Of a DNA stretch of 55,841 bases, positions 43,828 to 52,855 are shown in pieces. The notes under the pieces were generated by a model. The model had not been told where the DNA came from. It worked only from the letters and a program-made list of their open reading frames with translations, and searched no databases. Within the stretch, counting starts at the first letter, position 1, and each line of letters starts with the position of its first letter. The position numbers were made by a program, and so were the translations under genes. The stretch lies in assembly GCA_016926695.1 (NCBI GenBank), contig JAFGOB010000168.1, forward strand, positions 1 through 55,841, given 5' to 3'. The DNA comes from Dehalococcoidales bacterium. Its GTDB lineage: Bacteria; Chloroflexota; Dehalococcoidia; Dehalococcoidales; UBA3254.

Positions 43828-44257
43828 CGAGAAAAGTCTCTCACACGCAAGCGATCTCATAATTTTTTATCCGGGATCAGGATAATCGTTTCATGTTCCG
43901 CCCCGGTTTCCAGCTTATTCCATTTATAATCGCTTTAAATTGCTTCGTCGTTACACTCCTCGCAATGACGAGTTAATTCATATGATATATGATATGTATA
44001 TATAGTATCTCCAATTAGAAGAGTTTAATGTAATACAGAGAGATTCTCACACACCGATTGGGAAAAAGGATGCAAATGACAACTTTACCAGCCCTCTTTA
44101 CAAAGTGTATATAAAGATAAACCCATTGAGGGAGAGGGAAATGGACGGAAGGGGAAGACGAGTCAAGGGTTTGGGCTTTTCTCAGGGACAAACCAGTTCG
44201 CACTTTTCAAGGAAAATAACCAACAATAAAAGGGTACCAGCCTGTAAAATGGCGGTT
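43828..44257. other. Intergenic region after gatA
   Basis: 430 bp between the convergent gatA and the small membrane protein gene. It holds copy B of the 32-bp dispersed repeat (43939-43970). The open frame on the plus strand around 44105-44668 covers the small genes on the other strand and has no recognisable product. No terminator with a clear stem and T-run was found. Confidence 0.55.
43939..43970. repeat. 32-bp dispersed repeat, copy B
   Basis: One mismatch in 32 relative to 14768-14799. In this copy TCGTCGTT and AATGACGA can pair as an 8-bp stem with one G-T wobble around an 11-base loop. Confidence 0.8.
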
Positions 44258-44455
44258 TTATTTCTTATTGGTGGTGTTTTTAAAGAATATATAGAGAGTT
44301 ACCGTACATATCAGGAGCACTGCTACAGCGATAGCAATAAGGACAATTCCCTGCTGCCAGCTCAAAGTGGAAAAATTCATAGCGAGATAAACAGCGGCGC
44401 CGATTATCACCACCGCCACAGTGGTAAGCAGGGTTATTATCAACCGGTTAGGCAT
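44258..44455 (-). CDS. Small two-helix membrane protein
   Basis: 65 residues from the ATG at 44455 (69 from 44467). Two hydrophobic segments (about 5-25 and 35-57) are separated by a short polar turn, and the chain ends in a Lys/Asn-rich tail. AGGA lies about 10 bases upstream of the chosen ATG. No family is recognised. It follows the zinc-ribbon gene by about 24 bp and lies on the same strand as the Hdr operon, so it may be the last gene of that transcript. Confidence 0.55.
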   Translation of the reverse strand: MPNRLIITLLTTVAVVIIGAAVYLAMNFSTLSWQQGIVLIAIAVAVLLICTVTLYIFFKNTTNKK

Positions 44456-44479
44456 AATCCATCGCATCCTATCAACCGA

Positions 44480-44695
44480 TTACCGTCTTGGGCCGGTTCC
44501 CCAACTGGGATTGGGGAACCTACGGCGGTACATACGGCATTTTTCATTAGCACAAGACCAGGCAGCGATACGGGTAAAGAAGAAAAGTATTTTTTCTTTT
44601 ATGGGATATACGCTGGTAGAGCCGCAAAAAGGACACAGCGGTTGTCCCCGGGCTCCCTGGTCGCCTGAATAAAATTCCTCTTCTCTACTGGGCAT
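44480..44695 (-). CDS. Small zinc-ribbon protein
   Basis: 71 residues. A C-P-F-C-G-S knuckle at about 21-26 and a second C-A-N-E-K-C pair near 48-53 form a typical four-cysteine zinc ribbon, separated by a short aromatic stretch. The ribosome binding site is poor. It begins 53 bp after the end of the HdrA-MvhD gene on the same strand. A DNA inverted repeat (GGTTCCCCA/TGGGGAACC) lies in its last codons. Function unknown. Confidence 0.6.
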   Translation of the reverse strand: MPSREEEFYSGDQGARGQPLCPFCGSTSVYPIKEKILFFFTRIAAWSCANEKCRMYRRRFPNPSWGTGPRR

Positions 44696-44748
44696 TTTTT
44701 ATCATTTATTCAATAGCAGGGATATCTATTTCACCTGACATTTCAAGA

Positions 44749-47193
44749 TCAGGAAGCAGCCGAAGAAGCGGGAGTTTTTTTAACTTTTGCCGCTCTCTCT
44801 TCGGCCAGTATCTTACGGGTTAATTCTATTTCCTCTCTGGTAACCTTTTTACGTTTTTCCTCCATATCGCGCATGATTTCAGCAAAACGGGCGCCCTCGG
44901 CGGCGCTGATCCATTCCAGTTGAAGACGTTCAGGCCGTATACCCAGTTTTTTCATGCGTTCCCATAAACGCTCGACCCTCTTTTGAGTCTGGTGATTGGC
45001 GTTGATATAATGGCAATCATTGATATGGCATCCTGAAACCAGGACAATGGGTGCGCCTTTTTCAAAGGCGGACATTATGAAATCTTCCGATATACGCCCG
45101 CTGCACATCGTACGGATAAAGCGGTTGTTAGGCGGATACTGAAGCCTTGACGTACCCGCCAGATCGCCTCCGGCATAGCTGCACCAGTTGCACAAAAAGG
45201 TAACTATCTTGTTTTCAGGAGATTCAGATAAAGCGGTGCTGATCTGGGCGTTGATCTGTTCATCGGTAAAGTGCTGCATGGTTATCGCGCCGAAGCGGCA
45301 TTCAGCGGCGCAGGTGCCGCATCCGGCACAGGCAGCAGCCGTAACCACAGCTCCGGTTTTGGCCTTAATGTCGACTTTTATAGCGCCGTAGGGACAGACT
45401 TTAGCACAGGCCCCGCAGGAAACACACTTGTCCGCTATTACCTGGGCCTTGATAGCTTCGCCTTTGATTTTCCGGGAATTGAGCAGTATCGAGCTTCTGG
45501 CGGCAGCGGCCCCAGCCTGCGTAACGCTGTCCTTGATGTCCTTGGGAGCTTCGACAGAACCGGCATAAAATATCCCGGGCGTGGGAGCATCCACGGGTTT
45601 CAATTTGGGATGGGCTTCCATCAGGAAACCGTCCGATGTCTGAGATATATTCAATATGCCTGTAAGCTGTTTCAGGTCCGCTCTCGGCTCAAGTCCCACG
45701 GACAGCACTACCATATCCAGCGAGTATTCTTCCAGCCTGGAAATGGTGGTATTTTCGACTTTTACGGTTAAATTTTTAGTATCTTTATCCTCGGTAATTT
45801 CTCCGGGCAGACCGCGTATATAATGCACTCCGCCTTCCCTGGAACGTCTTAAGAGGTCTTCAAAGCCCTTGCCGAAAGCACGCATATCCATGTAGAAAAC
45901 GAATATCTCAATATCCGGGTAATGCTCAAGCAAAAGGAGGCTGTCCTTGATAGTATTCATGCAGCATACGTTGGAACAATAGGGGTTACCCCTGTTGTCC
46001 GTTCTTGAACCGACGCATTGAATAAATCCGATACGTTCAGGGGTAGCATGGTCGGAGGGTCTTACGATGTGACCGTCGGTCGGGCCTCCACCGCATATCA
46101 GCCTTTCGAACTCCATGGTGGTAATGACATTTTCGTATTGACCGTATCCGTATTCGCTCAATTTGGTCGGATCGTAGATCCCCATACCGGTGGCCACAAT
46201 AATGGTACCTACCTCGATTTCGACACAGGTATCTTTGGCGTTCAGGTCGATACATTCCTTTTCGCAGGCTTCGATGCATTTAATACAGGCTATGGGATTG
46301 TTTCCCAGGCAACTATTCATATCGATTAAATATGACGACGGGACCGCCTGGGCAAAGGGTATGTAAATAGCCTTGCGGGTTGAGAATCCCTGTTGAAATT
46401 CATCCGGAGTAGTAACCGGACATACCTCGGCACACTTATTGCAGGCGGTACAGAGGTCTTCATCAACGTAACGCGCTTTACGTTTGATTTTCACCTTGAA
46501 ATTACCGACATAGCCGGAAACTTCCTCGACGGTGCTGTAAGCCATCAGCTTGATACGGGGATGACGGCCGACATCCATCATTTTGGGACCCAGCACGCAG
46601 ATCGAACAGTCCATGGTCGGAAAGGTCTTATCCAGTGCGGCCATAATGCCGCCAATCGAAGCCTGCTCTTCAACCAGGTAGACCTGGTGTCCGGCATCAG
46701 CCAGATCAAGCGCGGCCTGCATTCCGGCTACTCCTCCGCCTATCACCAGTGCGGCATCCTTGATGGGTATTTCAAGTTCCTCCTGGGGTTGAAGCAGGGC
46801 TGCCCTGGCGACGGATATTTTTACAATATCTTTAGCTTTAGCGGTGGCAATCTCGCGGTCATGGAGATGCACCCAGCTACAGTGTTCGCGCAGGCTGCCC
46901 ATTTCAAGAAGGTACGGATTAAGTCCGGCTTCGGCTATACAAGAGCGAAAGGTCGGCTCATGCAGACGCGGCGTACAGGAAGCCACCACAACCCTGTTGA
47001 CCTTGTTTTCAATAATGGTCTTCTTGACTTCCTGTTGACCGGGATCGGAACAGGTATATCTATTTCTTACCGCGACTACCACACCGGGCAATGTCTCGGC
47101 GTATTTTGTCACCTCTTCCGTATCTACCGAACCGGCAATATTCGATCCGCAGTCACAGACAAACACACCGATCCTGATTTCCTCATCAACCAA
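44749..47193 (-). CDS. hdrA: HdrA-like flavoprotein fused to an MvhD domain
   Basis: 814 residues. HdrA carries the FAD that performs flavin-based electron bifurcation in heterodisulfide reductase complexes. Visible are an N-terminal Cys motif region (C13, C15), the FAD motif V-I-G-G-G-V-A-G-M-Q-A-A (150-161), a cluster C248-x2-C251-x2-C254-x3-C258, further Cys (C295, C303, C306, C310), and two C-terminal ferredoxin clusters (C590-600 and C622-632). Residues about 664-775 form an MvhD domain with C668-N-W-C671, C697-S-G-R and G-C722-x4-C727. The fusion joins the electron-entry subunit to the bifurcating one. It is the fourth Hdr-type gene of the operon, 5 bp after the HdrCB fusion. Confidence 0.92.
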   Translation of the reverse strand: MVDEEIRIGVFVCDCGSNIAGSVDTEEVTKYAETLPGVVVAVRNRYTCSDPGQQEVKKTIIENKVNRVVVASCTPRLHEPTFRSCIAEAGLNPYLLEMGSLREHCSWVHLHDREIATAKAKDIVKISVARAALLQPQEELEIPIKDAALVIGGGVAGMQAALDLADAGHQVYLVEEQASIGGIMAALDKTFPTMDCSICVLGPKMMDVGRHPRIKLMAYSTVEEVSGYVGNFKVKIKRKARYVDEDLCTACNKCAEVCPVTTPDEFQQGFSTRKAIYIPFAQAVPSSYLIDMNSCLGNNPIACIKCIEACEKECIDLNAKDTCVEIEVGTIIVATGMGIYDPTKLSEYGYGQYENVITTMEFERLICGGGPTDGHIVRPSDHATPERIGFIQCVGSRTDNRGNPYCSNVCCMNTIKDSLLLLEHYPDIEIFVFYMDMRAFGKGFEDLLRRSREGGVHYIRGLPGEITEDKDTKNLTVKVENTTISRLEEYSLDMVVLSVGLEPRADLKQLTGILNISQTSDGFLMEAHPKLKPVDAPTPGIFYAGSVEAPKDIKDSVTQAGAAAARSSILLNSRKIKGEAIKAQVIADKCVSCGACAKVCPYGAIKVDIKAKTGAVVTAAACAGCGTCAAECRFGAITMQHFTDEQINAQISTALSESPENKIVTFLCNWCSYAGGDLAGTSRLQYPPNNRFIRTMCSGRISEDFIMSAFEKGAPIVLVSGCHINDCHYINANHQTQKRVERLWERMKKLGIRPERLQLEWISAAEGARFAEIMRDMEEKRKKVTREEIELTRKILAEERAAKVKKTPASSAAS

Positions 47194-47198
47194 TTAGC

Positions 47199-48341
47199 TT
47201 ACCTCCTGTTCAGTGAGCCGGCTACCAGACTGGCAAAATCCTGTATTTCTATCTGTTCAACCTGACAATCTTCACTTTTTTGGGCGCATTTCAAATGAAT
47301 CTGGCATTTGGGGCAGGCTGTGACCAGAATTTCCGCCCCGGTATCCCTGGCCTGCTCCAATCTTTGTCCCTGTACCTGGCGGTTTACAGAGTTACAATAT
47401 GCCCAGGGATTAGCCCCGCAACATAATGATCTCTCGCGATTATTTTTCATTTCAACCAGTGTAATTCCCGGTATACCTGTCAGAATCCGGCGTGGCTGGT
47501 CAAATAGCCTGAATCCTCTTCCCAGGGTGCATGGATCGTGATAGGTTACCTCTTTGCTGAGAGCGGCGGGCTCCAGCTTCTTTTCCTCGAAAAGGGGCGC
47601 CAGTATTTCTACCAGATTTACGACTTCTATATTGAAGTCGCTTTCAACCCGGGGATATTCCTCTTTCAAACAGGCGTAGCCTTCAGGGCAATAGGTAATG
47701 ATCTTTTTCACTCCATGCTTTTTAAATTCGCCGATATTGGACCTGGCCAGATCCAGGAAGCCCTGCCTGTCACCCTGTAAAAGAAGGTCTCTTCCACAGC
47801 AGCGCTCGTTAGCAAGGAGCTTAAAAGGCACCCGGGCTTTGTTAAGCAGGCGCAGTGCTCCTATCACACCATCAAGGGTATTTACGCCGATATCCTTGAA
47901 GACCACGTCAAAATAAGGCGCGCAGCCAACGAAAAATATGGTATCGGACTCCCCGGCCAACTCTATATCGTCAGGCAGCCATTCCAGACGTTCCTGCCGA
48001 ATGTCTTTATGTGACATCATATGCATAACCGATTGCAGGGTCCCGCCATGGCTGCACTGTACGTTAAGGCCTTTATTTACCGCCTCTGTACGCAGGGCAG
48101 TGATGAAATCGGGGAATTTTACCCGGTAGTTGCACCATTCAAGACATGCCTGACAATGCAAGCAGGACCAGATGGTCTCATCAACGGAATCACCTGGCTT
48201 GCTGATCAGACTTTTCTGGATAATTAAACGCGGATTAAACTCCGCATCAAACTGGGATACAGGACAAACCACGGTACATTTTCCGCAATCGAGGCAAAGC
48301 CTGACCCTGGTATTCTTTATCTCTTGGTCCAGGTTTAACAA
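47199..48341 (-). CDS. HdrC-HdrB fusion protein (HdrD-like)
   Basis: 380 residues. The N-terminal HdrC part has two 4Fe-4S clusters: C16-x2-C19-x2-C22-x3-C26 and C60-x2-C63-x2-C66-x3-C70. The HdrB part has two CCG domains, with C181-C182-G and C307-C308-G. In methanogens such CCG domains bind the unusual clusters that reduce heterodisulfides; in bacteria the acceptor is generally unknown, possibly a protein disulfide or quinone-linked carrier. It lies between the MvhD-like gene (45 bp) and the HdrA gene (5 bp). GlcF/LldE-type proteins share this fold, but the operon favours an Hdr role. Confidence 0.9.
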   Translation of the reverse strand: MLNLDQEIKNTRVRLCLDCGKCTVVCPVSQFDAEFNPRLIIQKSLISKPGDSVDETIWSCLHCQACLEWCNYRVKFPDFITALRTEAVNKGLNVQCSHGGTLQSVMHMMSHKDIRQERLEWLPDDIELAGESDTIFFVGCAPYFDVVFKDIGVNTLDGVIGALRLLNKARVPFKLLANERCCGRDLLLQGDRQGFLDLARSNIGEFKKHGVKKIITYCPEGYACLKEEYPRVESDFNIEVVNLVEILAPLFEEKKLEPAALSKEVTYHDPCTLGRGFRLFDQPRRILTGIPGITLVEMKNNRERSLCCGANPWAYCNSVNRQVQGQRLEQARDTGAEILVTACPKCQIHLKCAQKSEDCQVEQIEIQDFASLVAGSLNRR

Positions 48342-48386
48342 TTTGTATACATCCTCAATAAATATTTACCTGCGAAAATAATTATG

Positions 48387-48785
48387 TCAATTCCCTGCGG
48401 CCGCCCCGGCTAACTGCCCGGCGAAATCATTGACGTGGTTAATAAAACCGGCAGCATCTGCCTGTTGCAAACGTACCAGGGCAAGCCGGTCCTCTTTCAG
48501 ACCCAGCAACTTCATCAGATCGCGGGATTTTTCAACATTCCGATCTACCAGAGATTCTTCGACACCGAAATGACAATTATTATTTTCGCAGCCCAGCAGC
48601 ATCACTCCGTCAGCGCCCATTTCCAGGGCCTTGAGCATCAGACCGGTATGAACACGGGAAAGACAGCTAACCCGGATGATTTTAACCGATGCGGGAAAAT
48701 TCATCTTTTGCTGTGCTGCTGTTTCGACACAGCTTAAACCATCCCAGTTACAAACAAAAACAACAATCGTAGCAGAATTGTTCAT
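48387..48785 (-). CDS. MvhD-like iron-sulfur subunit
   Basis: 132 residues. The family's cysteines are visible: C12-N-W and C19, C41 (R-V-S-C-L-S-R-V), and C66/C71 (G-C-E-N-N-N-C-H-F). MvhD carries a 2Fe-2S cluster and links the electron donor (hydrogenase, NADH or formate dehydrogenase module) to HdrA. Its ATG overlaps the stop of the 1149-residue gene by 4 bases (ATGA), which suggests a stoichiometric partner of that protein. The operon thus holds two MvhD modules, this one and the C-terminal part of the HdrA gene. Confidence 0.9.
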   Translation of the reverse strand: MNNSATIVVFVCNWDGLSCVETAAQQKMNFPASVKIIRVSCLSRVHTGLMLKALEMGADGVMLLGCENNNCHFGVEESLVDRNVEKSRDLMKLLGLKEDRLALVRLQQADAAGFINHVNDFAGQLAGAAAGN

Positions 48786-51700
48786 CCGATTTTACTCACA
48801 TTATCCACATTCTTCATTAAAGACTCAAGAGCCGCAATAATACTGACTTCGCTCTGAAGAGGCTGAGAAATGGCGCCGGTCGGACATACCGACATGCAGG
48901 CCCCGCAGCCAAAACAGAGTGCAGGGTCAATAAAGGCATAACACCGGCCCGAGGGAATATTCCTGAGTTCTATATAAGGACATAGCTTAACGCAATCTCC
49001 GCATCCGCGGCAAAGCTTTTCATCGATCACCACCGCGCTGGAACGGGGCATGAATGATTCCTGATTCAGATATATGCAAGCACGTGAAGCCGCAGCTTCA
49101 CCCAGTCTTATCAGATCATTCATATCGGGGTGATCGCCTGGAACAATGTCAAAAATACCCGCGGTCTCGCGTACTGTATAAGAATGGCCTATGGCTGAAT
49201 CAAGGCTGGAAGCCCTTGAGAAATGGTGCTGGCGAGTCAGTACCCTGTTGATAACATTGCTATCCGCTATCATGTCCATGACCTCTTTACGGACATTAAC
49301 CATATCCAGTATGACAGCGCCGGCTTCAAAGGTCCTGACATCTTTATTTTCCCGCAATACCGCCTGGTATTTGCCGGGAATACCGTTCAGCTTAAGATTT
49401 TCAGGCCAGTTGTGGATAGTAACTTCACGGTTTGACAGGTCAATAAGCGAGCGATTAATACGTTCCTGGTATTCAGTGTTTCCCGAGCGCAGGCCTTCCA
49501 GGTCAAAAATAACGGTTACCGGATAATTCTGGAGGGCCAGACTTGAAGCTGCCGCCATTCCGGCCAGGCCTGTGCCTATTACCATTACGCTGTTGGCCAC
49601 TGTCCGCGGCTCATATTTCGCTGCGGTAAGCCTCTGCGACCTGATGACACCGGTGGATATCAATTCCAGGGCTTTATCCGTGGCCCCGTCAGGATCATCA
49701 CTGTGGACCCAGGCACACTGTTCACGTATATTTACAAACTCAATATTGACGCCTTCGGGAAGCTCAACCGAGAGATTGTGCTGGCACATTACCCGCCTGT
49801 CGGTACAACTGAAACAGATTTGCTCAAGATTACAGCAGCGGCAGGCAGCCAGAACAACATGCCTGATATCATTTTTTTCAACATATTCTCTTATACTTGC
49901 TGCGCCTTCCGGCGTACATGACTGCGGGAGAGTTTGTATACCGTAAACATGCGGCATTTCAGCGATTACTTCACTTATTCTGGTGAAATCGATGACAGAG
50001 CTTATCTGGTCGCCGCACTGGCACAAAAATACCGCCGTGCGGCTGCCGGCTATAACGTCTTTTCCTCCCGCACGAGCGGCTGCTTTAGAAATTTGAAGGT
50101 CGCGAGCCAGTGGTTTTTCAAGGCTTCTATTTTTGGCTTCGATAGCTGCGGAGAGGGCGATCGTGGAAGCCCGGGCCAGTTCACCGGTGATATTTTCGCC
50201 TGATATTTCCGGTACATCGTAAACCCCCGTCATTTTCAACTCCGGAATATCGCGGACAACGGAAATAAAGTTGATTATCCCTTCCGTATCGATTTCAACA
50301 TGGCGGAGGGTATCCTGGTGGAAGACCGCGTTCAACTCACAGGCCTGCTCGCATTCCAGGCATTCACAGCAAAGCGCGCAATTAAGGCAGCGTCCGGCTT
50401 CACGCATAGCCATTTCCTCGGTCAGTCCGGTATTGGTCTCTTCGTAGTTGCCCCGTCTTTTAGCCGTCGTCAAAGCCGGCATCCTGGCCCTTTTGTCCGG
50501 GGAAGCATTTCTCTCTTCTATGTTTACTTCAACAGGTTTGGGGGGCTCGAGTACCCTGCCTTCCTTTAAATCGTGTCCCCTGAGATATCTATCTATGGAC
50601 TCGGCAGCTTTTAATCCGGCAGCCATCGCGCTCACAACATTATTGGATCCGGTTACGGCATCCCCACCGGCGAAAATACCGGGTACATCCGTTTCCAGGG
50701 TCAAGGGATCAGCTTTTATGGTAGCGTTACGTCCAAAAGTGAGGTGATTGATATTTAAAACGGAAGAGTCAGGTCTTTGCCCGATAGCCACTACGACGTG
50801 ATCGGCATTTAAAACGAACTCCGAACCGGGAATGTATTCCATGTTTATCTTGCCATCGGAATCGAAGGTAACATTCCTGACTTTCCGGCAGCGTACCCCG
50901 GTTACTTTATTGCCGTCCCCCAGTATTTCAACCACAGAGACGTTATAATCAATGGGGATATCTTCTTTAACGGCTTCTTCGACTTCTTCTTTAACAGCCG
51001 TCATGGCTTCCGTGACGCACAGAATACGAACGTGTCCTTTACCCGCCCGCTTGACGCTGCGGGCTGAATCCACGGCACTGTTTCCGCCGCCGATAACCAC
51101 CACATTTTCCCCGACGGAGGCGCCCATCTTCAGGTTCAGGCTGAAAAGAAGGGAGATACAGTCCAGGACGCCTTTAAGGTCTTCGCCGGGTATATTCAAC
51201 TTGTTATTATGCTGGGCGCCGATAGCCAGGAAAAAGGCCTTATATCCGCTGTCAAGCAGGTCGGAATAGGTCACATCATGTCCTACGGTAACACCGGTCT
51301 TGATATCGACCCCCAACGACCTGATGGCCTCAACCTCTCTTTCCCTGACTTCGTGAGGAAGACGAAAGCGGGGAATACCGGTTGCCAGCATTCCGCCGAC
51401 CACAGCGTGCGACTCGAATATAGTGGGAGAATAACCCCTTCTGGCCAACTCCCAGGCGGCTGTTAAACCGGCCGGTCCGGAACCTATAACGGCTATTTTT
51501 TCTTTATATATACCCGCGGGGGCTTTGGTCCTGTATTCTATGCCTCCGGAGGAGTGGTCCGAGATGTAGCGGTGTAAAGACTGGATGAAGACAGGACTGT
51601 CTACCTTCTGTCTTGAGCAATTCGTCTCACAGGGATGCGTGCATAACCTTCCCAGGATGCCGGCCATAGGAGCGACTTCATTGATCAGGGCCTGCGCCTT

Positions 51701-52231
51701 ATCGATTTTGCCGTTGGCCAGCAGGGCAATATAACCCTGTACATTAATTCCCAGCGGACAGTCCGCCCGGCAGGGGGAAATGCCTTCTTTGTCAATATAA
51801 TAGGCGGAAGGAACGGTCTTGGCTCCCAGAACGGGGGAGTGTATCGCGCTGTGAACGACCTTATGGCCGTTGATCCTGGTCTGCACCTTTACCGAACATA
51901 CCTCTTCACATTTGCCGCAGCCCGTACAGATATCTTCTTTCACATAGCGGGGACCGGTTTCTGCTTTAATGCTGAATTTTCCGGGTTCTCCCCCGACTGA
52001 CCTGACCCTGGTATTGGTATATAGCTTTACCCTGGGATGAGCGGCAGCCCTGAGCATCAATGGCCAGATATGTAAAAGATCGGTGTTGTGCTCTGAAAAA
52101 GGGGTACCGTTCTCCAGTTCCAGGGAAGGGGAAGGAGTAATCAAGGATACATCGATTCCCAACTCTGCCAGAGTAAGCGCACATTGTGTAGCCCGGATGC
52201 CGGAACCTATTACTGCAATACCTTTAGCCAT
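48782..52231 (-). CDS. 1149-residue HdrA/GltD-type multidomain flavoprotein
   Basis: Starts at the ATG at 52231 (GGTGAAA upstream), overlapping korC by 8 bases; the longer frame to 52285 has no support. Domains in order: a reduced HdrA-like Rossmann segment (G-S-G-I-R-A, 9-14); 4Fe-4S C102-x2-C105-x2-C108-x3-C112; a GltD-type iron-sulfur region (C154, C158, C197, C201, C205); an FAD motif V-I-G-S-G-P-A-G (248-255); an NAD(P)H motif V-I-G-G-G-N-S-A (379-386); the F-A-G-G-D-A motif (520-525); cysteines near 615-631; an HdrA-like region with C737, C739, C797, C799, C800; a further Rossmann motif V-I-G-T-G-L-A-G (884-891); and two ferredoxin clusters (C1074-1084 and C1106-1116). It probably couples NAD(P)H, ferredoxin and the HdrBC branch (inference). 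Confidence 0.9.
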   Translation of the reverse strand: MAKGIAVIGSGIRATQCALTLAELGIDVSLITPSPSLELENGTPFSEHNTDLLHIWPLMLRAAAHPRVKLYTNTRVRSVGGEPGKFSIKAETGPRYVKEDICTGCGKCEEVCSVKVQTRINGHKVVHSAIHSPVLGAKTVPSAYYIDKEGISPCRADCPLGINVQGYIALLANGKIDKAQALINEVAPMAGILGRLCTHPCETNCSRQKVDSPVFIQSLHRYISDHSSGGIEYRTKAPAGIYKEKIAVIGSGPAGLTAAWELARRGYSPTIFESHAVVGGMLATGIPRFRLPHEVREREVEAIRSLGVDIKTGVTVGHDVTYSDLLDSGYKAFFLAIGAQHNNKLNIPGEDLKGVLDCISLLFSLNLKMGASVGENVVVIGGGNSAVDSARSVKRAGKGHVRILCVTEAMTAVKEEVEEAVKEDIPIDYNVSVVEILGDGNKVTGVRCRKVRNVTFDSDGKINMEYIPGSEFVLNADHVVVAIGQRPDSSVLNINHLTFGRNATIKADPLTLETDVPGIFAGGDAVTGSNNVVSAMAAGLKAAESIDRYLRGHDLKEGRVLEPPKPVEVNIEERNASPDKRARMPALTTAKRRGNYEETNTGLTEEMAMREAGRCLNCALCCECLECEQACELNAVFHQDTLRHVEIDTEGIINFISVVRDIPELKMTGVYDVPEISGENITGELARASTIALSAAIEAKNRSLEKPLARDLQISKAAARAGGKDVIAGSRTAVFLCQCGDQISSVIDFTRISEVIAEMPHVYGIQTLPQSCTPEGAASIREYVEKNDIRHVVLAACRCCNLEQICFSCTDRRVMCQHNLSVELPEGVNIEFVNIREQCAWVHSDDPDGATDKALELISTGVIRSQRLTAAKYEPRTVANSVMVIGTGLAGMAAASSLALQNYPVTVIFDLEGLRSGNTEYQERINRSLIDLSNREVTIHNWPENLKLNGIPGKYQAVLRENKDVRTFEAGAVILDMVNVRKEVMDMIADSNVINRVLTRQHHFSRASSLDSAIGHSYTVRETAGIFDIVPGDHPDMNDLIRLGEAAASRACIYLNQESFMPRSSAVVIDEKLCRGCGDCVKLCPYIELRNIPSGRCYAFIDPALCFGCGACMSVCPTGAISQPLQSEVSIIAALESLMKNVDNVSKIG

Positions 52232-52787
52232 TTTCACCGCTGCTCCGCTTGCTCTGTTCCTGGCCGAATTTGTAACCCATTTCAAAGGCCTTCATGTTAA
52301 AATCTCCTGTGCCCTTGGGCACCGAGGCCAGTACAGATTTTCTCATGGCCTCGACGGAAACAAAGCTGCTTACCGCCGAAAGGAATCCCAGAAGGACGAT
52401 ATTGGCGACCACCACTCTTCCCAATTCACGGGCCGTGCGGTTTGCAGGGATCGTTAAATAGGGATGGTCCTGGTCAGGGTCGGGTTTTACCAGGTCGGGA
52501 TCTATTATTAGCTGAGTTTCGGCAGGAAGGTCCTTGCCGTACTTGTTATAAGCGTCCTGTGAAATAATCATCACAATCTGAGGCTGTGTCAGGTAAGGAT
52601 AACCGATAGGTTCTTCTGACGCTACCACTTCTGCGGTACATGATCCTCCACGTGCTTCAGGACCGTAGTTTTGAGTGAAGGCTGCATATTGATTATCATA
52701 TACTGCGACCGCCTGACCCACTATGTTTCCCGCCAGGACTACGCCCTGACCGCCGAAACCAGCTATTCTTAATTCCCTTCTGCCCAA
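52224..52787 (-). CDS. korC: 2-oxoacid:ferredoxin oxidoreductase, gamma subunit
   Basis: 187 residues, typical length. The gamma fold motif G-F-G-G-Q-G-V-V-L-A-G (about 10-20) and the N-Y-G-P-E-A-R-G-G stretch (about 40-48) mark the KorC/PorC family. It works with KorABD to oxidise 2-oxoglutarate (or a related 2-oxoacid) to acyl-CoA and reduce ferredoxin. It begins 68 bp after korB, and its last 8 bases overlap the start of the 1149-residue flavoprotein gene. Confidence 0.92.
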   Translation of the reverse strand: MGRRELRIAGFGGQGVVLAGNIVGQAVAVYDNQYAAFTQNYGPEARGGSCTAEVVASEEPIGYPYLTQPQIVMIISQDAYNKYGKDLPAETQLIIDPDLVKPDPDQDHPYLTIPANRTARELGRVVVANIVLLGFLSAVSSFVSVEAMRKSVLASVPKGTGDFNMKAFEMGYKFGQEQSKRSSGENG

Positions 52788-52855
52788 AATATGCCTCCGG
52801 AGAGATAATTTATCTGTAAAAACTTGGAAATGATAAGAACTTTGACAAACAAATG

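Noticed and set aside
44493..44521. GGTTCCCCA/TGGGGAACC inverted repeat as a terminator
   Set aside because: It lies in the last codons of the zinc-ribbon gene and has no T-run.
44105..44668. 187-codon plus-strand frame after gatA
   Set aside because: It covers the zinc-ribbon and membrane-protein genes on the other strand, which have clear protein features; this frame has none.
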